A DNA stretch of 64,000 nucleotides from Devosia psychrophila (lineage in GTDB: Bacteria; Pseudomonadota; Alphaproteobacteria; Rhizobiales; Devosiaceae). Both the position numbers and the translations under genes were made by a program. The stretch lies in contig NZ_LAPV01000153.1 of assembly GCF_000971275.1 (NCBI RefSeq), positions 1 to 64,000 on the forward strand, in the 5' to 3' direction. Positions 26,682 through 35,279 of this stretch are shown piece by piece (positions within the stretch are counted from its first letter, which is position 1; each line of letters opens with the position of its first letter). The notes under the pieces were generated by a model. That model saw nothing but the letters and a program-made list of their open reading frames with translations, was not told where the DNA came from and searched no databases.

Positions 26682-27938
26682 TTATCGGATCAAGATCGCC
26701 CGGAAATCATTCACATTGGTCCCCGTCGGCCCGGTGACCAGCAGGTCGCCGATGGCCGCGAATGCCGAATAAGCGTCATTGCCGGCCAACACCGCCAGTG
26801 GATCGACCCCCGCCTTGCGCAGCCGGGTGGCCGTGGTGCCATCGGCATAGGCGCCGGCATTGTCCTCGGATCCATCGATCCCATCGGTATCGGCGGCCAG
26901 TGCCGAAATGCCCTCAACGCCATTCACCGCTATGGCAAACGCCAGCAAGAATTCGGCATTGCGTCCGCCGCGCCCGCCTTTGCCGCGCAAGGTTACCGTG
27001 GTCTCGCCACCCGACAGCAGCACGACCGGCTTGTTGAACGGCCGGTTGCGCACGGCAATTTCGCGCGCCATCGCCGCCAATACCTGCGCCACGTCGCGGC
27101 TTTCGCCCTCGATGGAATCGCTGAGGATGGCCGCCTCGATACCATGCCCGCGCGCCAGTTCCGCCGCGGCTTCCAGCGATAGCGCCGCCGAAGCAATGGT
27201 GGTGACACTGTTGCCAATAAACTCCGCATCGTCGGGCGACGGCGCCAGATAATCATCGCCAGCCAGCAAGGCGTGCGCATGTGGCGGCAGGTCGAGCCGA
27301 TAGAGATTGGCGTACTTTCTTGCGAGTTCGCGTGTCCCCGCCAGGGGAATGGTCGGCCCCGACGCTACCAATGCCGGATCGTCTCCGGGTACATCCGAGA
27401 CCACCAGCGTCGCTACGCGCGCCGGTGCACATTGCCGTGCCAGCCGTCCGCCCTTGATCGATGAGAACTGGTTGCGGATCAGGTTCATCACCGAAATTGG
27501 AGCGCCCGACGCCAGCAACGTCCGGTTGATGGCCTGCTCGTCATCCAGCGTCAGGCCTATCGCTGGCGCTGGCAACAAAGCCGAGCCGCCGCCCGAAATC
27601 AACGCCACCACCAAGTCGTCGGCGGAAAGTCCCGAGACCATTTCCATGATGCGCCTGGCCGCCAGGAATCCCGCCTCGTCGGGCACCGGATGGGCAGCCT
27701 CGACGACCTCGATCCGCTCGCAGGCCTCGCCATAGCCGTAGCGCGTCACCACCAGCCCACTGAGCGGGCCGTCCCACGCTTGTTCGAACGCCCGCGCCAT
27801 CTGGGCCGATGCCTTGCCCGCGCCGATCACCACTGTGCGGCCCTTCGGCTTTGGCGGCAGGTGACGCATCACCGCCAGCGCGGGCTGTGCCTGCGCCACG
27901 GCGGCATGGAACATCTCTTCGAGCAGGGCGCGGGTCAT
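26682..27938 (-). CDS. Glycerate 2-kinase (MOFRL family)
   Basis: 418 residues from MTRALLEEMF (GAGAG upstream); the frame stays open for 23 more codons without support. N-terminal DUF4147 domain with VVIGAGKASAQMARAFE and ALISGGGSALLPAP; C-terminal MOFRL domain with VLLSGGETTVTLRGKGGRGGRNAEFLLA and ALAADTDGIDGSEDNAGA. Phosphorylates D-glycerate at C2, feeding glycolysis from the serine cycle, tartronate or hydroxypyruvate. Known symbols for this type are gckA/ttuD/garK-like. Confidence 0.92.
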   Translation of the reverse strand: MTRALLEEMFHAAVAQAQPALAVMRHLPPKPKGRTVVIGAGKASAQMARAFEQAWDGPLSGLVVTRYGYGEACERIEVVEAAHPVPDEAGFLAARRIMEMVSGLSADDLVVALISGGGSALLPAPAIGLTLDDEQAINRTLLASGAPISVMNLIRNQFSSIKGGRLARQCAPARVATLVVSDVPGDDPALVASGPTIPLAGTRELARKYANLYRLDLPPHAHALLAGDDYLAPSPDDAEFIGNSVTTIASAALSLEAAAELARGHGIEAAILSDSIEGESRDVAQVLAAMAREIAVRNRPFNKPVVLLSGGETTVTLRGKGGRGGRNAEFLLAFAIAVNGVEGISALAADTDGIDGSEDNAGAYADGTTATRLRKAGVDPLAVLAGNDAYSAFAAIGDLLVTGPTGTNVNDFRAILIR

Positions 27939-28051
27939 CGTCTCTCTCGGCTTGCGATTCTCTTGCCGCAAGGGTAGCCAGCAGGGAGCGAGATGCACAG
28001 GTGTCAAACGACCGACACAGAGAATGCGTAGCGGCTGGGCCAGGAGTTTCG

Positions 28052-28747
28052 ATGACAGAACGATTCGCGATCTACTATGCCCCGTCCGCCACCAGCAATC
28101 TCTGGGAGCGTGCCGCTACCTGGCTGGGGCGCGACGCCGCCGACGGCGACATGTTCGACGGCCCGGTGGCCGGCGTGGACCGCGATCGCCTGCTCAACCT
28201 GACCCAGTCGGCCAATCGCTACGGTTTCCACGCCACGCTCAAGGCGCCGATGGCGCTGTTCGAGGATACCAGTGAAGCCCGCTTACGCGACGCGCTGAGC
28301 GAGTTCGCTGCCAAGCATGAGCCGTTCAGCCTGGGCAAGCTCAGACTGGCTTCGCTGCACGGCTTCCTGGCTCTGATTGTCGACGGCGCGCATGAACACC
28401 TGCAGGATTTTGCGGCGCATGTCGTCGAGGATTTCGATCCCTTCCGCGCGCCGATGACGGTCAAGGATCGCGCTGCCCGTGCCAACAAGGGCCTCAGCGA
28501 ACGCCAGATCGAGCTGCTCGATGCTTATGGCTATCCTTACGTGTTCGAGGAATTCCAGTTCCACATGACGCTGACCGACCGGCTGGCCGATGAAGACGCG
28601 GCCGAGATTGCCCAGGCGGCGACCATCTGGTTCGGCCCCGCGCTGGAAGACGAGGTGTTGCTCGACCGGCTGTCGCTATTTCATGAACCCGATGCCGGCA
28701 AGCCGTTCCGCCGTGTCGCCGATTTCAAGCTGGGGCAGGCCCAATGA
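28052..28747 (+). CDS. DUF1045 phosphonate-cluster protein (2H phosphoesterase fold)
   Basis: 231 residues from an ATG with CAGGAG eight bases before. FAIYYAPSATSNLWERAATWLGRD is the DUF1045 opening. Two H-x-T-like motifs, YGFHATLKAP and FHMTLTDRL, mark the 2H phosphoesterase superfamily. DUF1045 genes are regularly found with phnM/phnN in alphaproteobacteria; the role is thought to be in C-P lyase product processing. Its stop overlaps the phnM start (ATGA). Confidence 0.9.
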   Translation: MTERFAIYYAPSATSNLWERAATWLGRDAADGDMFDGPVAGVDRDRLLNLTQSANRYGFHATLKAPMALFEDTSEARLRDALSEFAAKHEPFSLGKLRLASLHGFLALIVDGAHEHLQDFAAHVVEDFDPFRAPMTVKDRAARANKGLSERQIELLDAYGYPYVFEEFQFHMTLTDRLADEDAAEIAQAATIWFGPALEDEVLLDRLSLFHEPDAGKPFRRVADFKLGQAQ

Positions 28748-29880
28748 GCGAGCAGGTTTTCCGCAATGCCCGCGTGGTGCTGGCCGACGAAGTTGTCGAG
28801 GGCAGTGTCGTCATCAATGACGGCATCATCACCGCCATCGATGCAGGTCCGGCGCTGGCAGGCGAAGATTTTGACGGCGACTTTCTGATACCCGGCCTTG
28901 TCGAACTGCATACCGACCATCTCGAAACCCATTATCGCCCCCGCCCCGGCGTATTCTGGGACCCGGTTTCAGCGCTGCATGCCCATGACGTGCAGATCGC
29001 CGGCTCGGGCATTACCACGGTGTTCGACGCGATCCGCATCGGCTCGGACGTGGACATGCCCGAGATGCGCCAGCATGCGGGTCAGCTGGTTGCTGCGGTA
29101 CGAGACGCGCAGGCCAAAGGCTGGATGCGGGCCGACCACCTGATCCATCTGCGGTGCGAACTGCCAAGTGCGGATGTCATCGAGCACTTCGAAAGTTTTG
29201 TCGACCACCCCACCACGCGACTGATTTCGCTGATGGACCACACGCCGGGACAGCGCCAGTTTACCTCGCTGGAAACCTACAAGCTGTTCTACAAAAGGCA
29301 GTTGGGCGTGACTGAGGACGAAGTGGAGCGCTACCTCGCTGCGGCGCTGGCGCAGCATGAGCAATTTTCAGGCCCCAATCGTCGTTATCTGGTGCAGCGC
29401 GCGCGGGCCTTGAACCTGTCCATGGCAAGCCATGACGATGCGACGCTGGCGCATGTCGAGGAAGGTGTTGCCGACGGCGTCGCCATCTCGGAATTTCCGA
29501 CCACGCTGGAAGCGGCTTCGGCCGCCCATGACGCCGGCCTTGCAATCCTGATGGGCGCGCCGAACGTGGTGCGCGGACGCTCGCATTCGGGCAATATCTC
29601 GGCGACCGATCTGGTCAAGGCGGGATTGCTGGATATCTTGAGCTCGGACTATGTGCCCTTTGCCCTGCTGCAGGCTGCCTTCGTGTTGCCGCAGCGCGTC
29701 GACGGGCTTGCTTTGCCGCAGGCCTTGGCTACCGTAACGCGCAACCCGGCTAACGCGGCTGGGCTTGACGATCGCGGCGAGATCGCCATCGGCAAGCGCG
29801 CCGACATGGTGCGGGTGCAGGTGATGGACGACCGGCCGATCGTGCGCAGCGTCTGGCGAGAAGGCATAAGGGTTAGCTGA
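28744..29880 (+). CDS. phnM: Alpha-D-ribose 1-methylphosphonate 5-triphosphate diphosphatase PhnM
   Basis: 378 residues, amidohydrolase superfamily. Releases pyrophosphate from the ribose 1-phosphonate triphosphate in the C-P lyase pathway. Motifs: LVELHTDHLETHYRPRPG with the metal-binding His pair, AGSGITTVFDAI, SLMDHTPGQRQF, MGAPNVVRGRSHSGN and SSDYVP with the catalytic Asp. Sits between DUF1045 and phnN with almost no gap, so one transcript. Confidence 0.95.
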   Translation: MSEQVFRNARVVLADEVVEGSVVINDGIITAIDAGPALAGEDFDGDFLIPGLVELHTDHLETHYRPRPGVFWDPVSALHAHDVQIAGSGITTVFDAIRIGSDVDMPEMRQHAGQLVAAVRDAQAKGWMRADHLIHLRCELPSADVIEHFESFVDHPTTRLISLMDHTPGQRQFTSLETYKLFYKRQLGVTEDEVERYLAAALAQHEQFSGPNRRYLVQRARALNLSMASHDDATLAHVEEGVADGVAISEFPTTLEAASAAHDAGLAILMGAPNVVRGRSHSGNISATDLVKAGLLDILSSDYVPFALLQAAFVLPQRVDGLALPQALATVTRNPANAAGLDDRGEIAIGKRADMVRVQVMDDRPIVRSVWREGIRVS

Positions 29881-29883
29881 CAC

Positions 29884-30450
29884 ATGGTGCGACCACTCGG
29901 TTCTCTTGTCCTCGTCGTCGGCCCTTCGGGCGTCGGCAAGGACACGTTGATCGGTGGCGCGCGGCAAGCGCTCGATGGTGACAAGCGCTTCGTCTTCGTA
30001 CGGCGCCTCGTCACCCGCACGTCAGGCGCAGTCGGCGAAGAGCATGACAGCGTCGAGCCGGCGGTGTTTGCCGAAATGGAAGCGGGCGGTCGCTTTGCTT
30101 TGACCTGGGACGCGCACAACCTGCGCTATGCCTTGCCCCTCAGCCTCGATACCGACCTCGCCTTGGGCAAAATCGTCGTCGCCAATGTCTCGCGGCACGT
30201 CGTCGCCGAGGCATGCGCCAAATATCCCGCCTGTTCGGTGGTGCAGATCAGCGCCGAAATATCCCGCCGCGCCGAACGGCTGGTGGCCCGTGGGCATGAA
30301 AGCGGCGACCAGATCACCTCCCGACTGGCGCGTGAAAGCGCCCCGGTGCCGGCCGGCGTCGATCCGATCATGATCGACAATTCGGGCTCCATCGCCATCG
30401 GCGTCACCGCCTTTGTCATGGCTCTCCGGGCTATTGCCGCGCAGGAATGA
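29884..30450 (+). CDS. phnN: Ribose 1,5-bisphosphate phosphokinase PhnN
   Basis: 188 residues, guanylate-kinase fold. Makes PRPP from ribose 1,5-bisphosphate at the end of phosphonate breakdown. P-loop VGPSGVGKDTLI, then FVRRLVTRTSG and WDAHNLRYALP. Starts 3 bp after the phnM stop. The C-P lyase core genes phnGHIJKL are not in the window. Confidence 0.93.
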   Translation: MVRPLGSLVLVVGPSGVGKDTLIGGARQALDGDKRFVFVRRLVTRTSGAVGEEHDSVEPAVFAEMEAGGRFALTWDAHNLRYALPLSLDTDLALGKIVVANVSRHVVAEACAKYPACSVVQISAEISRRAERLVARGHESGDQITSRLARESAPVPAGVDPIMIDNSGSIAIGVTAFVMALRAIAAQE

Positions 30451-30513
30451 CCCGAGCGTGAACCTCTCGCCACGGTCGGGCGTTACTGTCGCATCAAGCG
30501 TCAGGAGTGCATT

Positions 30514-30663
30514 ATGAGTCGTAATGGTCTATATGCCGTCATCGCCATCCTGTTGATCGCCATCGTGGGTTTCGGCATCTATTCATATCAGCAGCAGCAG
30601 GCGCAGCCCGGTATCGAGGTTCGCGTCGATGGCAACGGAGTGTCAATCGATGGGAATGGCTAG
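30514..30663 (+). CDS. Small single-pass membrane protein
   Basis: 49 residues. An ATG with TCAGGAG at -11 opens MSRNGLYAVIAILLIAIVGF, a membrane anchor, followed by a Gln-rich stretch and IEVRVDGNGVSIDGNG. Such short proteins with an N-terminal anchor and a C-terminal polar strand are common in Rhizobiales but of unknown role. Its last codons overlap the next small gene in another frame. Confidence 0.6.
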   Translation: MSRNGLYAVIAILLIAIVGFGIYSYQQQQAQPGIEVRVDGNGVSIDGNG

Positions 30664-30853
30664 CGCAGACGACAGTCGGCGGCAGGCTATCGTCACCGCC
30701 ATTACCGCCGAACTTGACCGTCAGGCTAAAGATGGCGAGCCTCGGGTTAACATCGAGGCGTTGGCCAATGCCGTCGAGATCGCGCTTGACCCGGTTGCCC
30801 CGGTCAGCGAAGGCAAGCATCCCGCTGAACTCAATGCCAATAATGACGGCTGA
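30650..30853 (+). CDS. Small acidic soluble protein, unknown
   Basis: 67 residues. Start at 30650 or the next ATG at 30656; GGAG is 9 bp before the first. Contains RRQAIVTAITAELDRQAKDG and EALANAVEIALDPV, predicted helical. It overlaps the end of the preceding small membrane protein by 14 bp, suggesting coupling. No family recognised. Confidence 0.55.
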   Translation: MGMASADDSRRQAIVTAITAELDRQAKDGEPRVNIEALANAVEIALDPVAPVSEGKHPAELNANNDG

Positions 30854-30867
30854 CTGAGGACATACAC

Positions 30868-31062
30868 ATTCCCAGCGATACACTAACTCTTGTCGGCCTA
30901 GGCGTCGCCGCCGTGGTCGTTCTCTGGCTCGTCTTCTCGGTGCTCAAACGGGTGATCGGCCTGCTGGTACTCGCCGCCCTGCTGTTTGGCGCCTACATGC
31001 TCTGGCAAGATCCAATCCTGCTCAACCGCGTGTTCGACTGGGTACGAGGTTTTATCCCGTAG
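30868..31062 (+). CDS. Small hydrophobic protein, probably starting with ATT
   Basis: 64 residues if read from ATT at 30868. The frame is closed upstream by a TGA at 30844 and contains no ATG, GTG or TTG before GTG at codon 16, inside the first membrane segment. GAGGA ends exactly 7 bp before the ATT. The product has one long or two short membrane segments (VGLGVAAVVVLWLVFSVL and VIGLLVLAALLFGAYML) and ends WQDPILLNRVFDWVRGFIP. CTG at 30850 is another possible start but has no ribosome-binding site. Confidence 0.5.
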   Translation: MPSDTLTLVGLGVAAVVVLWLVFSVLKRVIGLLVLAALLFGAYMLWQDPILLNRVFDWVRGFIP

Positions 31063-31101
31063 GTCCCAACAACCGTCCTTCTCTACCTATTCTTTTCCCT
31101 A

Positions 31102-31164
31102 GGGCTTGACCCGAGGGCCACTCACCACATGGCACAAGCGGGCAATGGCCCTCGGGTCACGCCC
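31102..31164. repeat. Long inverted repeat (19-bp arms)
   Basis: GGGCTTGACCCGAGGGCCA (31102-31120) is matched by TGGCCCTCGGGTCACGCCC (31146-31164) with one mismatch. Arms are separated by 25 bp. It follows the small hydrophobic gene and faces a minus-strand gene, so it may act as a bidirectional terminator or be a dispersed repeat. Confidence 0.65.
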
Positions 31165-31211
31165 GAGGGAGAAAGATTGGCTGCGTTTTGATAACCTGCG
31201 CAAAGCGCCCC

Positions 31212-31427
31212 TTAGGCAGCGTCGCCCTTGCGTACGGCCTGTGACACGGCAAAATGCGCCCGTTCAACCGTTTCAAACTGCTGGCCGTCGATGGCAAACG
31301 CCGGCAGCTTCACGGCGAGAAAGCGGAAGCCCCCAGCGTTGGGCACGACGACGCCCTGCGGTTCTCCGCCGACTTCGATGACGATTGGCTTATGGGCCTT
31401 GGCCCGGTCGAGATTGCGTTCCAGCAT
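31212..31427 (-). CDS. Small conserved-looking hypothetical protein
   Basis: 71 residues from MLERNLDRAK, chosen because TGGAGA lies 9 bp upstream; an in-frame ATG five codons earlier is possible. Contains IVIEVGGEPQGVVVPNAGGFRFLAVKLPAF, beta-strand rich, then a helical tail. No family recognised, but codon use resembles the neighbours. Confidence 0.5.
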   Translation of the reverse strand: MLERNLDRAKAHKPIVIEVGGEPQGVVVPNAGGFRFLAVKLPAFAIDGQQFETVERAHFAVSQAVRKGDAA

Positions 31428-31958
31428 GGGTGGATTCTCCACTTGCGCATTGCACGGACAATAGGAAGAAGCTCATGGAGCTTGCACCATCGTCGCCGGC
31501 AACACTGGGGTTCTATCGAAGGAGTGAGACGAAGGCGTGACAGCGGTCACATTCGTTTCGAGCGACAGGTCCCTTGCCAGCGTTTTGCGGCGTGGAGGCT
31601 GGTGGTACGTACGAGCGAACAACCTGCATGGATGGTGAAGGTAATAGATGGAGTCATCATTATTCCTTTCCCGCTGGTTGAACGGTCGAAGATCGGCATG
31701 TGCCGATGCAGTGCTGGCAAGATAGGAGCGTTTCCATTCAATTGCTAGGCGGTCGGCAACCAGAAAATGCAGAATTTTAGCAATAGCCTGCCGTACATTG
31801 GTCGCATATCGAAAATCTGAATATCTTCATTGCTTTTGATGAACGTGCCTCATGCTCGAGTAGCAATGGCACGCTTGAAGTGTGCGGGACAATCTGGTGT
31901 TGTCCGTGCCTTAGCAAGCGTCGCCGTCGCTGCAGGCGGTCCGAGGGGTATAAATAAA
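31428..31958. other. Intergenic stretch, AT-richer toward the LacI gene
   Basis: No convincing gene. Base composition becomes clearly AT-richer from about 31740, which suits a promoter for the LacI gene, but I cannot single out -35/-10 boxes or a palindromic operator. Confidence 0.45.
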
Positions 31959-33008
31959 GTGTCAGAAGATGACGTGCCCGTTGCCATCATAGGCAAGCGC
32001 GGCATCAAGCCATCAGGCAAGCCGACGCTCAAGACCATTGCGCAGATGACCGGCTTTGCTGTGACCACCATTTCCCGCGCCCTCAACAATGCGCCCGAGC
32101 TCTCCCAGGATACCCGCGACCGGGTGCAGAAGATCGCCGCCGAAATCGGCTACCTGCCCGACCGGACCGCTTTGCGCCTCAGGACCGGCCGCACCAATGT
32201 TATCGCCCTGGTGCTCGAGCCTGACGAACAGATTTATGGCTTTGGCTCTTCCATCGTCACCGGCCTCAGCGAAGCCGTGCGCAACACCGCCTACCACATC
32301 GTCATTACGCCGCTATTCCGCAACGTCGAGCCCATCGAGCCGATCAAGCATATCGTGCGCAATCGAATGGCCGATGGCGTGCTGTTTTCCAAGGCCGAGA
32401 GCTTTGACGAACGCATTCGCATGCTGATAGACAATGACTTCCCCTTTGTCAGCCACGGCCGCACCAACTGGCCGGACAGTCACGCCTGGGTCGATTTCGA
32501 TAACCAGGCCTACGCCTATGGCGCCACCAAGCGCCTGGCGGAGAAGGGCTGCAAGAAAATTTCGATCATCCTGCCGGACAGTGCGCTGACCTATGCCGAC
32601 CACCTCAAGACCGGGCTGTCCCGCGCCGCGACCGAAGCTGGCGTCGACTATGAGTTCGCCGCCGACGTCAATCTGGGCAGTCCAACCGATGCGATCCGCA
32701 ACTATGTGATGAAGCGCACCAAGCGCCCTGATGGTCCCGACGGCTGGGTCTGCGCCTCGGAAGTGTCGGCCCTTGCGGTGATCGGCGCCCTCAACGAGAG
32801 CGGCAAGACAGTGGGCGGCAACGTCCACGTCGTGTCCAAGCAGGCCTCGGAAATGTTCGCCCAGTTCCAGCCGGGTGCCGAGACCGTGTTCGAAGACTTC
32901 ATCGACGCTGGCCGCCAAATGGGCAGCCTCCTGCTCCGCCGCATCGCAGGCGAGGAGATAGGGGACTTGCACCACCTCGCGGAGCCGAAGTTCGATTGGA
33001 AAGATTAA
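31959..33008 (+). CDS. LacI-family transcriptional regulator (orphan)
   Basis: 349 residues from a GTG preceded by GAGGGG; the frame is open further up but without a start supported by a ribosome-binding site. HTH: PTLKTIAQMTGFAVTTISRALNN, hinge region ALRLRTGRTNVIALVLEP, then a periplasmic-binding-protein-like sensor domain. It is clearly similar to the LacI gene at 39896 (shared RLRTGKTNVIALVL and PFVSHGRT segments). No metabolic operon is adjacent, so its target is unknown. Confidence 0.9.
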   Translation: MSEDDVPVAIIGKRGIKPSGKPTLKTIAQMTGFAVTTISRALNNAPELSQDTRDRVQKIAAEIGYLPDRTALRLRTGRTNVIALVLEPDEQIYGFGSSIVTGLSEAVRNTAYHIVITPLFRNVEPIEPIKHIVRNRMADGVLFSKAESFDERIRMLIDNDFPFVSHGRTNWPDSHAWVDFDNQAYAYGATKRLAEKGCKKISIILPDSALTYADHLKTGLSRAATEAGVDYEFAADVNLGSPTDAIRNYVMKRTKRPDGPDGWVCASEVSALAVIGALNESGKTVGGNVHVVSKQASEMFAQFQPGAETVFEDFIDAGRQMGSLLLRRIAGEEIGDLHHLAEPKFDWKD

Positions 33009-33100
33009 GAGCCGGCCCGCAGGGTAAATCAGCTCCAGTGGAGCGGATTTAGGCGAGCAGGCCATGAGAGCTACGCCCGAATGGCTAGGGTTATTAGTGG

Positions 33101-33222
33101 GCACCCCCACCTAGCCTCCCCCTGATGAGGGGGAGGGACTTCATCGCGCATTTGGCAAAATCTGTGACAACCACCGCCCAGATCCTCCCCCTTTTCAGGA
33201 GGAGGCTAGGTGGGGGTATTCT
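33101..33222. repeat. Class A palindromic repeat, inverted copy
   Basis: Between convergent LacI and ABC-F genes. Contains CCTCCCCCTGATGAGGGGG and CCTCCCCCTTTTCAGGAGG and ends GGCTAGGTGGGGGTATTC. Its reverse complement aligns along its length with the copies at 16975 and 25103, and even shares the outer GGAAGCAAGAATACCCCCAC of the first. Confidence 0.8.
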
Positions 33223-33234
33223 TGCTTCCTGAAA

Positions 33235-35058
33235 CTAGCCTTCCAACTCTTCCCGCAACAGTTCCAGCTCCATCCACTGCTCCTCAGCCTTGGCCTTCTT
33301 TGCCTCGGTTTCGAGCAATGTCTTGGACTTGGCGGCAAAGCTGGTTGGATCGCGGGCATACAGTTTTGGATCGGCTAGTGCGGCGTTGATCGCCTTGATC
33401 TCTTCTTCCAGCCTGTCGATGGTCTTGGGCAGCGTTTCAAGGGCGTGCTTTTCCTTGAAGCTCATCTTGCGCTTGGCGGCAGGGGCCGAGGTGGCCAGCG
33501 TGGTCTGGGTCAGACTGGTCTTGCCTGAGCGGTGCGCCTTCACGTTCGGTTCGCGGGCGGTGACGCCCTCGCCGCGCTGAATCACCATGTCGGAATAGCC
33601 GCCGGCATATTCGAGCCACACGCCATCGCCCTCGGCGATGATCACCGAGGTCGCGACCCGATCGAGGAAGTCACGATCATGGCTGACCACGATGACGGTG
33701 CCGGCATAGTCCGAAACCATTTCTTCGAGCAGGTCGAGCGTTTCAAGATCGAGATCGTTGGTCGGCTCGTCGAGCACCAGAAAGTTCGATGGCAGCGACA
33801 GTGCGCGCGCCAAGGCGACACGAGCGCGTTCACCACCGGACAGCTTGCCGATCGGCGTATTGGCCTGCTCGGGTCCGAACAGGAAGTCCTTCATATAGCC
33901 GACGACATGCTTGGGCTGGCCGTTGATCTGCAGCGTATCCGAGCCGCCCCCGGTCAACGCTTCCTTGAGGCGCGTTTCGGGATGCAGCTTGGCGCGGCCC
34001 TGGTCGAGCATGGCGAGTTCGAGCGCCGAGCCCATCTTGATCTTGCCAGTGTCAGGCTGTTCGAGGCCGGTCAGCATCTTGATCAGCGTGGTCTTGCCAG
34101 CGCCATTGGGGCCGACGATGCCGATCCGGTCGCCACGGATCACGCGGGTCGAGAAATCGCCGACGATAACCCGCTCGCCATAGGCCTTGGCGATATTTTC
34201 CGCCTCGACCACCAGCGCGCCCGAGGTGCGGCCCTCGGCAACCTGCATATTGACCGATCCGGTAACGCGGCGCTGTTCACGCCGGTCCTGGCGCAGGTCC
34301 CCCAGCCGTTCGAGGCGCCCGACGTTGCGCTTGCGCCGCGCAGTCACGCCATAGCGCAGCCAATGCTCTTCGCGCACGATCTGGCGGTCCAGCTTGTGGC
34401 GGTCACGCTCTTCTTCTTCCAGCACCTGGTCGCGCCAGGTCTCGAAATGGGAAAAGCCCTTTTCCAGCCGCCGCGTCACGCCACGATCCAGCCAGATGGT
34501 CGAGCGCGTCAGATCGGATAGGAAGCGCCGATCATGGCTGATCAGCACCATGGCCGAACGCAGGCTGTCGAGTTCGGCCTGCAGCCATTCGATCGCCGGC
34601 AAGTCGAGATGGTTGGTCGGCTCGTCGAGCAGCAGGATGTCGGGCTTGGGCGCCAGCACCCGCGCCAGGGCAGCGCGGCGGCCTTCGCCACCCGAAAGAT
34701 TTTTCGGATTTTCCGCCCCGGTCAGGCCGAGCGAGCTCAGCAAATATTGCGCGCGATATTCATCGTCGCCCGGTCCGAGGCCAGCCTCGACATATTCCAG
34801 CGTCGTCGCATAGGCCGTCAGATCGGGCTCCTGCGGCAGATAGCGCAAAGTGGCGCTGGGCTCGACAAAGCGCAGGCCACTATCGTGGGTCACATCCCCC
34901 GACGCGATCTTGAGCAGGGTCGATTTGCCCGAGCCATTGCGTCCCACCAGCGCAATGCGCTGGCCCGGCGAAACAATGAGTTCGGCGCCTTCGAGCAGCG
35001 TGGTGCCGCCAAAGGTCAATTTGATATTCTGAAGAGAAAGAAGGGGTGCTGCAGCCAT
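33235..35058 (-). CDS. uup: ABC-F family ATPase, Uup-like
   Basis: 607 residues from MAAAPLLSLQ. Two ABC domains without membrane segments: Walker A GRNGSGKSTLL and GPNGAGKTTLI; signatures LSGGEGRRAALARVL and LSGGERARVALARAL; Walker B motifs in LLLDEPTNHLD and LVLDEPTNDLD; the inter-domain linker of about 80 residues is rich in Arg/Glu. A C-terminal coiled coil (ETLPKTIDRLEEEIKAINA onwards) marks the Uup subgroup. ABC-F proteins act on the ribosome or its quality control. A strong intrinsic terminator lies 76-117 bp upstream of the start, which may make expression conditional. Confidence 0.9.
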   Translation of the reverse strand: MAAAPLLSLQNIKLTFGGTTLLEGAELIVSPGQRIALVGRNGSGKSTLLKIASGDVTHDSGLRFVEPSATLRYLPQEPDLTAYATTLEYVEAGLGPGDDEYRAQYLLSSLGLTGAENPKNLSGGEGRRAALARVLAPKPDILLLDEPTNHLDLPAIEWLQAELDSLRSAMVLISHDRRFLSDLTRSTIWLDRGVTRRLEKGFSHFETWRDQVLEEEERDRHKLDRQIVREEHWLRYGVTARRKRNVGRLERLGDLRQDRREQRRVTGSVNMQVAEGRTSGALVVEAENIAKAYGERVIVGDFSTRVIRGDRIGIVGPNGAGKTTLIKMLTGLEQPDTGKIKMGSALELAMLDQGRAKLHPETRLKEALTGGGSDTLQINGQPKHVVGYMKDFLFGPEQANTPIGKLSGGERARVALARALSLPSNFLVLDEPTNDLDLETLDLLEEMVSDYAGTVIVVSHDRDFLDRVATSVIIAEGDGVWLEYAGGYSDMVIQRGEGVTAREPNVKAHRSGKTSLTQTTLATSAPAAKRKMSFKEKHALETLPKTIDRLEEEIKAINAALADPKLYARDPTSFAAKSKTLLETEAKKAKAEEQWMELELLREELEG

Positions 35059-35133
35059 GGCGCGGGTAGAGCACAGGCGGGTGCCAAAGAAAAGGCCGGC
35101 CCGCGCCGTGGCAGCCAATCCCGATACGCAGAC

Positions 35134-35175
35134 AAACAAAAAGGCCGATCAAGACGTTGAGGATCCTGATCGGCC
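35134..35175 (-). terminator. Strong intrinsic terminator upstream of the ABC-F gene
   Basis: Perfect 9-bp stem GGCCGATCA (35143-35151) with TGATCGGCC (35167-35175) and a 15-nt loop. On the minus strand the stem is followed by TTTTTGTTTG. It lies between rirA and the ABC-F gene, both on minus. It can end a rirA message, a small RNA starting near 35272, or act as an attenuator for the ABC-F gene. An upstream GCCGAT (35216-35221, plus-strand sense) could pair with one stem arm. Confidence 0.8.
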
Positions 35176-35279
35176 CGGGGAGACGGTAGCAGCAAGCCCC
35201 CGTCGTCTTTGTGGCGCCGATGGCGGCTATCGATCTCTTGAACCATCACCTTCGCGATGACTGAAGAACACCACATGTT

